Positions 29,205-37,688 of a stretch of DNA of 64,000 nucleotides are shown here, piece by piece. This stretch comes from Nonomuraea thailandensis (lineage in GTDB: Bacteria > Actinomycetota > Actinomycetes > Streptosporangiales > Streptosporangiaceae). The notes beneath the pieces were generated by a model that saw nothing but the letters and a program-made list of their open reading frames with translations, was not told the DNA's origin and searched no databases. A program made the translations under genes and the position numbers. The DNA lies in NCBI RefSeq assembly GCF_024172165.1, contig NZ_JAMZEB010000002.1, positions 12,669,501 through 12,733,500 of the forward strand. Reading direction: 5' to 3'. The stretch's first letter is position 1. Each line of letters opens with the position of its first letter.

Positions 29205-30635
29205 TTGCTGGCGACGACCACCCCCACCCGCGACGCCTGGCGAACGTTGTCGGTCGTGAGCCTGGCGAGCGTGCTGACCGGCCTCAGCGGCAGCGCCATC
29301 AACGTCGCGCTGCCCGAGATCGCCAGGCACACCGGGGCCGGCGCCACGGCCGCGAGCTGGATCCTCCTGGGCTACCAGTTGACCACGACCGTGCTCATGG
29401 TGGTATTCGGCCGGCTGGCCGATTTGTTCGGCAGGCGCAGGATGTACCTGCTGGGGCTGGCCACGTACACGCTGGCGGCCCTGCTGGCGGGCCTGGCGCC
29501 GAACGCCTGGATGATCGTGTTCATGCGGGTGCTGCAGGCCGTGGGCGGCGCGATGTTGCTCACCAACAGCGCCGCCCTGATCAGCGACGCCTTCCCGCGC
29601 GAGCGGCTGGGCGAGGGCATGGGCGTGTACGTGGCCTCGTTCTCGATCGCCGGGTTGATCGGGCCGACGCTGGGCGGGCTGCTGGCCGAGAGCCTGGGCT
29701 GGCGGTGGGTGTTCTGGTTCAACGTGCCCATCGGCCTGCTCTGCCTGCTGTGGGGCGTGCTCGTGCTGCCCAGGCCGCCCAGGGCCGAGCGGGAGAGCGG
29801 GCTCGACGGGCCGGGCAACGTCCTGGTCCTGGTCACCCTCGGTGGGCTGCTGCTGGCGCTGTCGGAGTTCACCCGGCTCGGCTGGGACCATCCGGTGGTG
29901 CTGGGCGGGCTGGGGGCGTTCGTGGCGGGGCTGCCGCTGTTCCTGCTCAGGGAGTCGCGGGCGGCTCATCCGGTCGTGGACCTGAGCCTGTTCAGGGAGC
30001 GGGCCTTCGCGTTCGGCACGCTGGCCTCGTTCCTCAACGCCGTGGCGCGCATGGGCATGGTCTTCCTGGTGGCGCTCTACTTCCAGGCCGTGCGCGGCGA
30101 CGACCCCGTGCAGGCGGGGCTGAAGGTGCTGCCGCTGGCCGTCGCCGCCATGATCGGCTCGGTGAGCTCGGGCTTCCTGCAGCGCCTGACCAGCGCGCGC
30201 ACGCTCGCCGTGGCCGGCGCGGCGACGACCACGTGCGGGCTGGTCGTCATGCTCTCGGTGATGTCGGCGGACATGCCGTACCCGGCCGTGGCGGCGGGGC
30301 TCGTGCTCATCGGGCTCGGCTCGGGCGCGTTCCTGCCCTCCAACACCACCGCCATCCTGGACGGCCTGCCCTCCAACCGGCTCGGCATCGTCAACGCCAT
30401 GCGCCTCATGCTGCAGAACACCGGCAACGTCGTCGGCACCGGCCTGGTCCTGTCGATCATCACCGCGCCGCTCCCCGCCGCCCTGCACCAGAGCGTGTTC
30501 GCCGGCACGCTCGCGCACCTGCCGGGCGGGGCGGTCGAGCAGCTCGTCACCGGCTACCGCTGGGCGCTGGGCTCCATGGCCGCCATCTCGGTGCTGACCG
30601 TGCTGTCCTGCCTGGCCCGGCGCAGGGCCACCTGA
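29205..30635 (+). CDS. DHA2 (EmrB/QacA)-type MFS transporter
   Basis: 476 residues with about 14 hydrophobic segments. Motifs: SAINVALPEIARHTGA with SWILLGYQLTTTVLMVVFGRLADLFGRRR in TM2/loop, and LQAVGGAMLLTNSAALISDAFPRERLGEGMG. Proton-driven export of drugs or pathway compounds is usual for this family; here it may export toxic intermediates or carry substrate. TTG 29205 is taken as start, 8 nt after AAAGGA. Operator site 6 places it in the TetR regulon. Followed closely by the thioesterase. Confidence 0.88.
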   Translation: MLATTTPTRDAWRTLSVVSLASVLTGLSGSAINVALPEIARHTGAGATAASWILLGYQLTTTVLMVVFGRLADLFGRRRMYLLGLATYTLAALLAGLAPNAWMIVFMRVLQAVGGAMLLTNSAALISDAFPRERLGEGMGVYVASFSIAGLIGPTLGGLLAESLGWRWVFWFNVPIGLLCLLWGVLVLPRPPRAERESGLDGPGNVLVLVTLGGLLLALSEFTRLGWDHPVVLGGLGAFVAGLPLFLLRESRAAHPVVDLSLFRERAFAFGTLASFLNAVARMGMVFLVALYFQAVRGDDPVQAGLKVLPLAVAAMIGSVSSGFLQRLTSARTLAVAGAATTTCGLVVMLSVMSADMPYPAVAAGLVLIGLGSGAFLPSNTTAILDGLPSNRLGIVNAMRLMLQNTGNVVGTGLVLSIITAPLPAALHQSVFAGTLAHLPGGAVEQLVTGYRWALGSMAAISVLTVLSCLARRRAT

Positions 30636-30645
30636 CCGGGGCGGG

Positions 30646-30651
30646 TACGGT
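30646..30651 (+). promoter_or_regulatory. Candidate -10 box, leaderless thioesterase
   Basis: TACGGT lies 7 nt before GTG 30659, 11 nt after the MFS stop. The same TACGGT-start arrangement recurs at 44030, 63536(-) and 63725. Confidence 0.45.
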
Positions 30652-30658
30652 GGCGGAC

Positions 30659-31096
30659 GTGGTTGAACGCACCCCGTCCGAAAGCACCCCGGCCGAACGG
30701 CACGTCTATCCCCGAGTGGTGAGATTCGGCGACATCGACTCCCAAGGGCATGTGAACAACGTGCGCTTCCTCGACTACCTGGAGGACGCCCGCTTCGGCA
30801 TGCTGAGCATCGACCCGTACGTCGCGGGCGACGAGCCGTTCAAGGGCCTGGTCGTGACCCGGCACGAGATCGACTACCGCCGCCCGCTGGGCTTCCGGGC
30901 GCAGCCCGTGCGGGTCGAGACCTGGGTGACGGAGATCAGGGCGGTGCGTTTCACGCTGCAGTACGAGATCCGCGACGACGAGGGGCTCTACGTCACCGCC
31001 AAGTCCGTCATGGCGGCCTACGACGTCGAGCGGGCCGCGCCGCGCAGGCTGACCGAGAACGAACGGGCCTACCTGAAGCGCTACGCGGCGGAATGA
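30659..31096 (+). CDS. Acyl-CoA thioesterase (YbgC/FadM hot-dog)
   Basis: About 145 residues, a single hot-dog fold: YPRVVRFGDIDSQGHVNNVRFLDYLEDARFG carries the Asp and HVNN signature of 4-hydroxybenzoyl-CoA-type thioesterases. It hydrolyses acyl-CoA to free acid and CoA. GTG 30659 is preferred because a TACGGT box sits 7 nt upstream; GTG 30650 is the alternative. The stop overlaps the next MFS gene by ATGA. No palindrome stands directly before it, so regulon membership depends on read-through from 29205. Confidence 0.82.
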   Translation: MVERTPSESTPAERHVYPRVVRFGDIDSQGHVNNVRFLDYLEDARFGMLSIDPYVAGDEPFKGLVVTRHEIDYRRPLGFRAQPVRVETWVTEIRAVRFTLQYEIRDDEGLYVTAKSVMAAYDVERAAPRRLTENERAYLKRYAAE

Positions 31097-32256
31097 AACG
31101 CTGGTGGATGCTGGCGCTGGGCGTCAACGCGCACGCCGGCGTCACCCTGGGCCTGTTCGGCCTGCCGCTGGTCATGCCCGAAATCTTGCGATATTTCAAC
31201 GTCTCACTCCCCGTGGGCGGCCTCATCGCCAACGCCCCGGCCATCGGTGTCATGTTCGCCCTCGTCGCCTGGGGCGCCCTGGCCGACCGGTACGGCGAGC
31301 GGGTGATCCTGGGCGCCGGCGTGGGGCTGGCCGCCCTACTGATGGCCGCCACGGCCTTCGCCGGGAGCACCTGGGCGGTGATCACGCTGCTCGCGCTGGC
31401 GGGCGCCGCCGGCTCGGCCGCGATGGTGGGCGGCGGGCGCATCGTGCTGCGCTGGTTCGAGCCGGCGGAGCGCGGTGTCGCCATGGGGGTGCGCCAGGTC
31501 TCCTTCACCCTCGGCATGGCCCTGGCCGCCTTCGCGCTGCCGCCCATGGCGCGGGCGCACGGGTTACCGGGCGTGCTGCTGCTCTGCTCCGGGGTGAGCC
31601 TGCTGGCCGCCGTGCTGGCCGCGCTGCTCATGGCCGAGCCGCCGCGCGCGCTCTCCGGGCCGGGCGCGGAGCGGGCGGGCTCGCCGTACCGGCAGCCCGC
31701 TCTGTGGCGGGTGCACGCCACCAGCGCCCTGCACGTGGTGCCGCAGGTCGTGGTCAGCACGTACGGCGTGGACTGCCTGGTCACGACCTACGGCTGGGAC
31801 GACGTCGCGGCCGGCCGGCTCTTCGGCGTGGCCGCGATCGGCGGGGCCGCGATCCGCGTCGTGGCCGGCCGCTGGTCCGACCGCACCGGCCTGCGCATGC
31901 GGCCCCTGCTGATCCTCACCCTCGGCAACCTCACGGTGCTGGCGCTGCTGGTCGCGGGCACGCTCACCGCCACCCGGCTCGGGGTGGCGGCGCTCGTGCT
32001 GGCCTCGGTGATGACGGTGTCCGGCAACGGGCTGGCCTACCTCGCGGCGGGCGAGCTGGCCGGGCCCGGCTGGGCGGGCAAGGTGCTCGGCACCCACAAC
32101 ACGATCCAGAACACCGTCTCCCTGGCCGTCACGCCGGTGGCCGGCGTCCTGATCGTCGGCGCCGGCTACTGGGCCGGCTTCGCGGCGGGCCTGGCCTGTG
32201 CCGTGGCCTCGCTGCCCGTCATTCCTCGGCGCTGGGAGCGGTCGAGGCGCTCCTGA
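31093..32256 (+). CDS. MFS transporter (12 TM)
   Basis: 387 residues with 12 hydrophobic segments and the GALADRYGERV loop after TM2 and GRWSDRTGLRMR in the second half. Substrate is unknown; coupling to the thioesterase suggests uptake or release of a carboxylic acid. One rare TTA leucine codon occurs at 31564-31566 (HGLPG), so translation may depend on the TTA-reading tRNA (bldA). The last 38 nt overlap the convergent GH13 gene. Confidence 0.85.
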   Translation: MKRWWMLALGVNAHAGVTLGLFGLPLVMPEILRYFNVSLPVGGLIANAPAIGVMFALVAWGALADRYGERVILGAGVGLAALLMAATAFAGSTWAVITLLALAGAAGSAAMVGGGRIVLRWFEPAERGVAMGVRQVSFTLGMALAAFALPPMARAHGLPGVLLLCSGVSLLAAVLAALLMAEPPRALSGPGAERAGSPYRQPALWRVHATSALHVVPQVVVSTYGVDCLVTTYGWDDVAAGRLFGVAAIGGAAIRVVAGRWSDRTGLRMRPLLILTLGNLTVLALLVAGTLTATRLGVAALVLASVMTVSGNGLAYLAAGELAGPGWAGKVLGTHNTIQNTVSLAVTPVAGVLIVGAGYWAGFAAGLACAVASLPVIPRRWERSRRS

Positions 32257-33760
32257 GCCACACCGCCGTGTCGGGCGGCAGCAGCCCGCGCCGCAGCGGA
32301 GCGCTCGACAGCAGCACCTCCTCGTGCTTCGGCAGGCGTACCGGCCGGGTGCCGCAGTTGATCGCGCAGATCAGCGGTCCCCGGGCGAAGAACAGCGCCC
32401 CCTCGGGAGACTTCAGCCACTCCAGCGTGTAAGGAATGCTCCGCACCAGCTCGCGGCGGCAGGCCAAGGCCCGGCGGTAGAACTCCAGCGTCGAGTCCGC
32501 GACCCCCTCCTGCTTCTCGACGCTCAGCTCCGCGAACGACTCCGGCTGCGGCAGCCACGGCTCGGCCCCGCCGGGCGAGAAGCCGTGGGAGGGCGGGTCC
32601 ACCGTCCACGGGATCGGCACCCGGCACCCGTCGCGCCCCGGCAGCTTGCCCTTGGACTGGAAGAACACCGGGTCCTGCCTGGCCTCGTCCGGCAGGTCCG
32701 TCACCTCGGGCAGCCCCAGCTCCTCGCCCTGGTAGAGGTAGGCGGAACCGGGCAGGGCCAGCATCGCCAGCAGCGCCGCCCTGGCCCGCGCCAGGCCCGT
32801 GCCCGGGTCGGCCGTGCCGTAGCGGGTGCGGTGCCGTACGACGTCGTGGTTGGACAGCACCCAGGTGGCGAACGGCACCGTGGACACCGTGTCGTCGATC
32901 ACCTTCTTGAACGCCGTCGGCGACCACGGCGCCTGCAGCCAGGCGAAGTTGAAGCTCTGGTGCAGCTCGTCGGGCCGCAGGTACAGGGCGAGGTCCTCGG
33001 GGCTGTCGGTCCACACCTCGCCCACGGCCATCCGCTCGCCCGGATAGGCGTCCAGCACGCGCCGCCAGTCGCGGTAGACGTTGTGCACCTCCGGCTGCCC
33101 CCACACCGGCGAGACCGACTTGAACGACTGGTCGCCCACGTCGGGCAGTCCCTCCGCCTTGTACAGGCCCATCGCCACGTCGATGCGGAAGCCGTCGACG
33201 CCGCGGTCCAGCCAGAACCGCAGGACGTCGAGGAACTCCGCGTGCACCTCGGGGTTGCGCCAGTTGAAGTCGGGCTGCCCGGGCGCGAACAGGTGCAGGT
33301 AGTACTGCCCGTCGGGCGTCCGCGTCCACGCCGGGCCGCCGAACGTGGACTGCCAGTTGTTGACGGTGTCGCGGAAGATGTACCGGTCGCGTCCCTCGCC
33401 CCGCAGCGCCGCCTGGAACCAGGGATGCTCGGAGGAGCTGTGGTTGGGCACGATGTCCACGATCACCCGCAGATCGTGCTCGTGCGCGTCGGCGACCAGC
33501 GCCTCGAAGTCGCCGAGCGTGCCGAACAGCGGGTCCACGTCGCGGTAGTCGGCCACGTCGTAGCCGCCGTCGGCCATGGGGGAGCGGTAGAACGGGGTGA
33601 GCCAGATCGCGTCGACACCCAGCCCGCGCAGGTACGGCAGGCGCTCGCGCACCCCTGCCAGATCGCCGACGCCGTCTCCCGAGGCGTCGGCGAAGCTGCG
33701 GACATAGATCTCGTAAACGACTGCGTCACGCCACCAGGGGATATCCATGTGGCGTGTCAT
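32219..33760 (-). CDS. GH13 alpha-glucosidase/oligo-1,6-glucosidase (AglA-like)
   Basis: 513 residues, glycoside hydrolase family 13. Conserved regions: DIVPNHSS near 110-117, GFRIDVAMGL near 193-202 (nucleophile Asp), GEVWTDS near 245 (acid/base Glu) and LSNHDVVRHRTRYG near 307 (transition-state Asp). Begins WWRDAVVYEIYVRSFADASGDGVGDL like alpha-glucosidases that cut maltose, sucrose, isomaltose or trehalose. It follows glbO by 6 nt; in Mycobacterium tuberculosis glbO also neighbours an alpha-glucosidase gene (aglA), so the pairing is conserved. Confidence 0.9.
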   Translation of the reverse strand: MTRHMDIPWWRDAVVYEIYVRSFADASGDGVGDLAGVRERLPYLRGLGVDAIWLTPFYRSPMADGGYDVADYRDVDPLFGTLGDFEALVADAHEHDLRVIVDIVPNHSSSEHPWFQAALRGEGRDRYIFRDTVNNWQSTFGGPAWTRTPDGQYYLHLFAPGQPDFNWRNPEVHAEFLDVLRFWLDRGVDGFRIDVAMGLYKAEGLPDVGDQSFKSVSPVWGQPEVHNVYRDWRRVLDAYPGERMAVGEVWTDSPEDLALYLRPDELHQSFNFAWLQAPWSPTAFKKVIDDTVSTVPFATWVLSNHDVVRHRTRYGTADPGTGLARARAALLAMLALPGSAYLYQGEELGLPEVTDLPDEARQDPVFFQSKGKLPGRDGCRVPIPWTVDPPSHGFSPGGAEPWLPQPESFAELSVEKQEGVADSTLEFYRRALACRRELVRSIPYTLEWLKSPEGALFFARGPLICAINCGTRPVRLPKHEEVLLSSAPLRRGLLPPDTAVWLRSASTAPSAEE

Positions 33761-33766
33761 GCCCCG

Positions 33767-34147
33767 TTATGTGGGCGAGTTCACCAGGCTGTGGGCAGCG
33801 TAGACCAGATAGTCCCAAAGCCTGGTCTCCAGCTCGTCGGGCAGATCGAGCGAATCGACCGCGTCACGCATGTGCTTCAGCCAGGCGTCCCGCTCGGGCT
33901 TGCCGATCACGAACGGCATGTGCCGCATGCGCAGCCGGGGATGGCCGCGCTGCTGGCTGTAGGTGTTGGGCCCGCCCCAGTACTGGATCAGGAAGCCCCG
34001 CAGCCGGTCCTCGGCGCCCGTCAGATCGGACTCCGGATAGAGCGGCCGCAGGGTCGGGTCTTCCGCGACCCCCTCGTAGAAGCGGTGCACGAGGCGCCGG
34101 AAGGTCTCCTCGCCTCCGACGGCGTCGTAAAAGGAGGTCTCTGTCAC
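33767..34147 (-). CDS. glbO: Group II truncated hemoglobin (trHbO)
   Basis: 126 residues. Haem-pocket residues of group II truncated haemoglobins are present: Tyr in HRFYEGVAED (B10), proximal His in RMRHMPFVIG (F8) and the family Trp in RDAWLKHM (G8). Such proteins bind oxygen and peroxide and may supply oxygen to respiration. GTG 34147 is 7 nt after a TAAGCT box, suggesting a leaderless transcript from a promoter at the mscS end; AGGAAAC could alternatively act as a ribosome site. Confidence 0.92.
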   Translation of the reverse strand: MTETSFYDAVGGEETFRRLVHRFYEGVAEDPTLRPLYPESDLTGAEDRLRGFLIQYWGGPNTYSQQRGHPRLRMRHMPFVIGKPERDAWLKHMRDAVDSLDLPDELETRLWDYLVYAAHSLVNSPT

Positions 34148-34154
34148 GTTTCCT

Positions 34155-34160
34155 AGCTTA
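34155..34160 (-). promoter_or_regulatory. Candidate -10 box, leaderless glbO
   Basis: Minus-strand TAAGCT, 7 nt before the glbO GTG and overlapping the mscS stop. Confidence 0.4.
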
Positions 34161-35150
34161 GGCGGTGGCGACCATGGGGATGCCCGCGTTGTCGAGTGCC
34201 GTCTTGACCCGGAGCCTCAGCTCCCGCGAAACCTCCGCCTGCGCGGAGGGCAGCGTCTTGGCCGTGATGCGGAACACCAGCGAGCTGTCGGAGAGCTGCT
34301 CGACGCCGAACACCTGCGGCGGCTCCACGATCTTGGACTCGCGCAGCTCGGGGTCGGCCCAGGTCTCCTCGGCGACGTGCTCCAGCAGCACCCGCACGCT
34401 GACCACGTCGGCGTCGTAGGCCACCGGCACGTCCATGAACGCGCGCGACCAGCCCTGCGACTCGTTGCCGACCCGGGTGATCGTGCCGTTGCGGACGTAC
34501 CAGACGCGGCCGTCCACGTCGCGCAGCCTCGTGACGCGCAGGGTGACCGCCTCGACCGTGCCGACCGCCGGGCCGGCGTCGATCACGTCGCCCACGCCGT
34601 ACTGGTCCTCCAGCAGCATGAACATGCCCGCGATGAAGTCCTTCACCAGCTCCTGCGCGCCGAAGCCGATCGCCACGCCCAGGATGCCGACGCTGGTCAG
34701 CAACGGCGCGATGGGGATCGTCAGCCTGTCGAGCACGGTCAGCACGGCGGTGCCGAGGATGACGATCGAGGCGATGTGCTTCAGCACCGACCCCATCGTC
34801 TCGGCCCGCTGCTTGCGCCGCTCGTGCAGCAACGCGTCGATGCCGTCGGTCGCCGCCCCCTTCCGGAAGCGGCTGGTGATGGCGCCGCCCGTGGCCGCCC
34901 GGTTGACCACCCGTGTGATCACCCGGTGCGCGATGTTGCGCAGCACGAAGGCGAGCAGGACGATCAGGACGACGACGACAGCGCTCGCCGCCAGTGGTGA
35001 CCACCACGCGTTGTAAAACATCCCGGCAAGCGTAGAGCACACCGGATCGTTTTGGCAGGTCACGGCCACATCCGAAATCACCTTGTCGGGATCGGGCAAC
35101 ACCGATGACGACGAGGACGACGGCGATGGCGATGGCCCTAGCAGTAACAC
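34158..35150 (-). CDS. MscS-family small-conductance mechanosensitive channel
   Basis: About 330 residues. A short Ser/Pro-rich start (GPSPSPSSSSSS) precedes a first TM (AASAVVVVLIVLLAFVLRNIAH), a second (SVLKHIASIVILGTAVLTVL) and the MscS pore helix region TSVGILGVAIGFGAQELVKDFIAG, then the beta domain (YGVGDVIDAGPAVGTVEAVTLRVTRLRDVDG). It releases solutes on hypo-osmotic shock. Start chosen at GTG 35150, 10 nt after GGAGG; its second codon would then be TTA. The longer frame to 35498 is Pro/Arg-rich and non-coding in character. Ten nt before glbO. Confidence 0.85.
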   Translation of the reverse strand: MLLLGPSPSPSSSSSSVLPDPDKVISDVAVTCQNDPVCSTLAGMFYNAWWSPLAASAVVVVLIVLLAFVLRNIAHRVITRVVNRAATGGAITSRFRKGAATDGIDALLHERRKQRAETMGSVLKHIASIVILGTAVLTVLDRLTIPIAPLLTSVGILGVAIGFGAQELVKDFIAGMFMLLEDQYGVGDVIDAGPAVGTVEAVTLRVTRLRDVDGRVWYVRNGTITRVGNESQGWSRAFMDVPVAYDADVVSVRVLLEHVAEETWADPELRESKIVEPPQVFGVEQLSDSSLVFRITAKTLPSAQAEVSRELRLRVKTALDNAGIPMVATA

Positions 35151-35322
35151 TATGGTGGATCCCCCTCCGGAAGCGGTTCGATCAACGTTCTTGGACCGTT
35201 TCGATCCAAAAATACCGCTGACCGAACCGCCCGCCGTCACATCACGCCGGGGAAGACGGGGTCGCCGGCTCTCTGGGCCGCGGAGGGAGAGAGCAGACGC
35301 TCCGATGACGGACGGCTCGGAA

Positions 35323-35513
35323 CGGGACACGCACCCGGAAGCGTGTCCCGTACCGGTTCCGGGAGGGATCCCCCGAACACCCGCCAGGCTGATCCGGGCG
35401 GGCGGCTTGTGGACGCGGCGCGCGGCGCCGCATGGTGTGCCGATGGGCCGGAACCGGCGGAGTGACCAGGGCTCCGACGTGCGGATAACCCTCCGCACCG
35501 GCCACTCCGCCGG
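35323..35513. other. Strongly structured gene-free region (candidate ncRNA or terminator array)
   Basis: The 428-nt space 35151-35578 has no credible gene but several perfect inverted repeats: 35323-35332/35341-35350 (10 bp), 35353-35362/35448-35457 (10 bp, enclosing the next), 35415-35421/35425-35431 (7 bp), 35454-35464/35503-35513 (11 bp, enclosing the next) and 35479-35484/35493-35498 (6 bp). Strand is undetermined. At minimum the elements could terminate the leftward gene that ends at 35579. Confidence 0.55.
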
Positions 35514-35578
35514 CTCCCAGTGGCCGTCGTGGGTGCGGTGAGCCGCGGTGGCTGCGCTCCACCCGGTTCACCGGGTCG

Positions 35579-35863
35579 TCACTCCCCCACGACGGCGAGC
35601 ACGCGGGCGACCTTCGTCGCGGCGCCGGCCGGGTCGTCGGCCGTGTGCATGCGCTCGCCCCAGGACCAGCAGTACCACCAGTCGCGCATGTCGGAGACGG
35701 CTGCCGACCGGCAGGTGACGTTCTCGGACAGGCTCGTCGCGCTCGGGTTGATGACCCGTACGAACGTGCGTCCGCTCTGGGTCCGGACCACTCGTGCGAG
35801 CAACCCGCGCGCGTCCAGTTCGGCCACGAGACGCTCAAGGTGCTCGAAGTTGTCGTCCCCCAC
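35579..35863 (-). CDS. Small actinobacterial hypothetical protein
   Basis: 94 residues from GTG 35863, which has a GGGAGGA site (the longer frame starts at 35902). Sequence features: helix DNFEHLERLVAELDARGLLARVV, strand TFVRVINPSA, and an aromatic core DWWYCWSWGERM followed by a C-terminal helix. I recognise this as a type of small hypothetical protein seen beside HTH regulators in actinomycetes, but its function is unknown. It is divergent from the HTH-TPR regulator, with 274 nt between them. Confidence 0.7.
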   Translation of the reverse strand: MGDDNFEHLERLVAELDARGLLARVVRTQSGRTFVRVINPSATSLSENVTCRSAAVSDMRDWWYCWSWGERMHTADDPAGAATKVARVLAVVGE

Positions 35864-36137
35864 CGTTCGTTCCTCCCTCGGGAATCGTTGCTGGTGGGCC
35901 AAAGATGGCCCAAGTCAAGAGTTCGCGCAACGAGCGGATTCGCTCACGGGGAGTCGCTTCTTCCTCATGGGTTGTAAGAAACAGTCCCGGGGAGGATGTT
36001 CCTTAACCGTAGGTTGGTCATGGGCGTTCCAATCAACTCGGCATTGCTTCATAGTCATGGGTAGGCGCAGGGCAACTTGAGGGCTACGCTGAGTCACCAG
36101 TTGCGGACCGGTCGAGACATGCGTGAGAGGGGCCGGG

Positions 36138-37688
36138 ATGTCCGGCAGACAGCACAGGGAGACGGAGATCGCCCGGCGGATCAGGGCCAAGGGCCTGGCC
36201 GCCGGGCGCACGTCTGCTCAGATAGCTGACGAGATCCACGAGGCGTGCGCGGGTTTCAGCACGAGTCGCATCAAAGCCCATCGGCTGGCCTACGGCATCG
36301 CGCTGGCGGACGTCATCGAGCAGGTCCGCGCCCTGTTCGAGCGCGACGGCAAGGCGATGCCCGGCATCGGCGAGACGCTCCTGTCCGCGTACGAGAGCGG
36401 GCTCAAGCGCCCCGGGCCCGAATACCTGCACTACCTGTGCACGGTCTATCGGGTCGAGCCCGTGGCGCTCGGCTACGACTCGCCCTGCATCTGCGGCCAC
36501 GGCCACCGGATGCCGGGGGTGCTCGGCGCGGTGGAGGCCAAGGAGCGGACGCAGCGGCCACCGGAGCGCGAGCTGGTGATCCAGCCGATGGAGACCGAGC
36601 CGGAGGACGAGGAGAACGAGAACATCCTCCGCCGCACCCTTTTAAACTCACTCCAGGCCGACGCCAACCTCGCCGATCTGGAGGGCCCCGTGCTCGGGGC
36701 GTGCGAGGGGATCAGGCGTCGGATGGACGAGACGCTGGTCTCGGCCTCCGTGTCCGCCGCGATGCTCGACCAGTGGGAGGAGTCGACGGTCAGCTTCGGC
36801 CGCCAGTACACCACGGCGGCCCCGCTGCGGCTGCTGTGCGACGTGCTGCTGGAGCTCAGCGCCGTACGCACCGCGATGGCCCGGCGTCAGCCCATCGACC
36901 TGCAGGAACGCCTGTGCAGGATGGCCGCCCAGCTCGCGGGGCTGGCCGGCATGATCATGATCAACCTGGGCGATCACCGGCTGGCCCGGTCGTTCTTCCG
37001 CACGGGCCGCACGGCCGCCGACGAGACCGGCGACCGGGCGCTGCGCGCGTGGATCGCGGCTCGCGAGTCGCTGGTGCCCCTCTACTTCGGCGACGCCCGC
37101 GAGGCGCTCACCCTGGCCAAGAAGAGCCGCGACATGGCCGGTTCCATGCCGTGCGCCGCCCAGGCCATGGCGCCGGTCGTCGAGGCCAGGGCGCTGGCCA
37201 TGATGTCGAACGGCGAGAGCAAGAAGGAGATCGTCGACCAGGCCAAGCGCGCGCTGGCCCGGGCCAGGAACGCCTTCGCGCACATGCGCCCCGAGGACCA
37301 GGAGGACGTCGCCTTCGGCTACACCGAGAAGCAGCTCTACTTCTACCAGGGTGACGTGCTCACCAAGCTGGGCCAGACGATCGAGGCCGAGGTCGTGCTC
37401 GACCAGGCGCTGGAGAAGTACGAGGACCACATCCTCGACCAGACGCTGATCAGGCTCGACCAGGCCCAGTGCCGGCTGATCGACGGTGACGTCCAGGAGG
37501 CGGTGTCCATCGCCACGAGGGCGCTCAGCCTGGTCAGCGACGAATACCGGACGGACCTCATCATGCGGCCCGCCTTCCAGCTCGAACGGGCGATCCTCGC
37601 GCGGGACGCCGGTGCTCCAGGGCTGGACGCCTATGCGGCCGTCCTGCGGCGGTCCAAGCAGCCCGAGTTGAAAGGGGGCGGTGGATGA
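36138..37688 (+). CDS. HTH (XRE-like) regulator with TPR-rich C terminus
   Basis: 516 residues. The N-terminal ~120 residues are helical with an XRE-like pattern (LSAYESGLKRPGPEYLHYLCTVYRVEP), followed by a small Cys/His patch SPCICGHGHRM. An acidic linker leads to a long all-helical region (about 190-500) with TPR-like pairs (LGDHRLARSFFRTGRTAADETGD). This architecture is common in actinomycete developmental or antibiotic regulators that may bind peptides or proteins. ATG 36138 follows GAGAGGGG. It contains a TTA codon at 36642-36644 in an unusually A/T-rich spot, and overlaps the GNAT gene by ATGA. Confidence 0.8.
   Translation: MSGRQHRETEIARRIRAKGLAAGRTSAQIADEIHEACAGFSTSRIKAHRLAYGIALADVIEQVRALFERDGKAMPGIGETLLSAYESGLKRPGPEYLHYLCTVYRVEPVALGYDSPCICGHGHRMPGVLGAVEAKERTQRPPERELVIQPMETEPEDEENENILRRTLLNSLQADANLADLEGPVLGACEGIRRRMDETLVSASVSAAMLDQWEESTVSFGRQYTTAAPLRLLCDVLLELSAVRTAMARRQPIDLQERLCRMAAQLAGLAGMIMINLGDHRLARSFFRTGRTAADETGDRALRAWIAARESLVPLYFGDAREALTLAKKSRDMAGSMPCAAQAMAPVVEARALAMMSNGESKKEIVDQAKRALARARNAFAHMRPEDQEDVAFGYTEKQLYFYQGDVLTKLGQTIEAEVVLDQALEKYEDHILDQTLIRLDQAQCRLIDGDVQEAVSIATRALSLVSDEYRTDLIMRPAFQLERAILARDAGAPGLDAYAAVLRRSKQPELKGGGG

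Noticed and set aside
35083..35541. Plus-strand 152-codon frame over the structured region
   Set aside because: No ribosome site or family signal; codon pattern is inconsistent and the region is dominated by inverted repeats.
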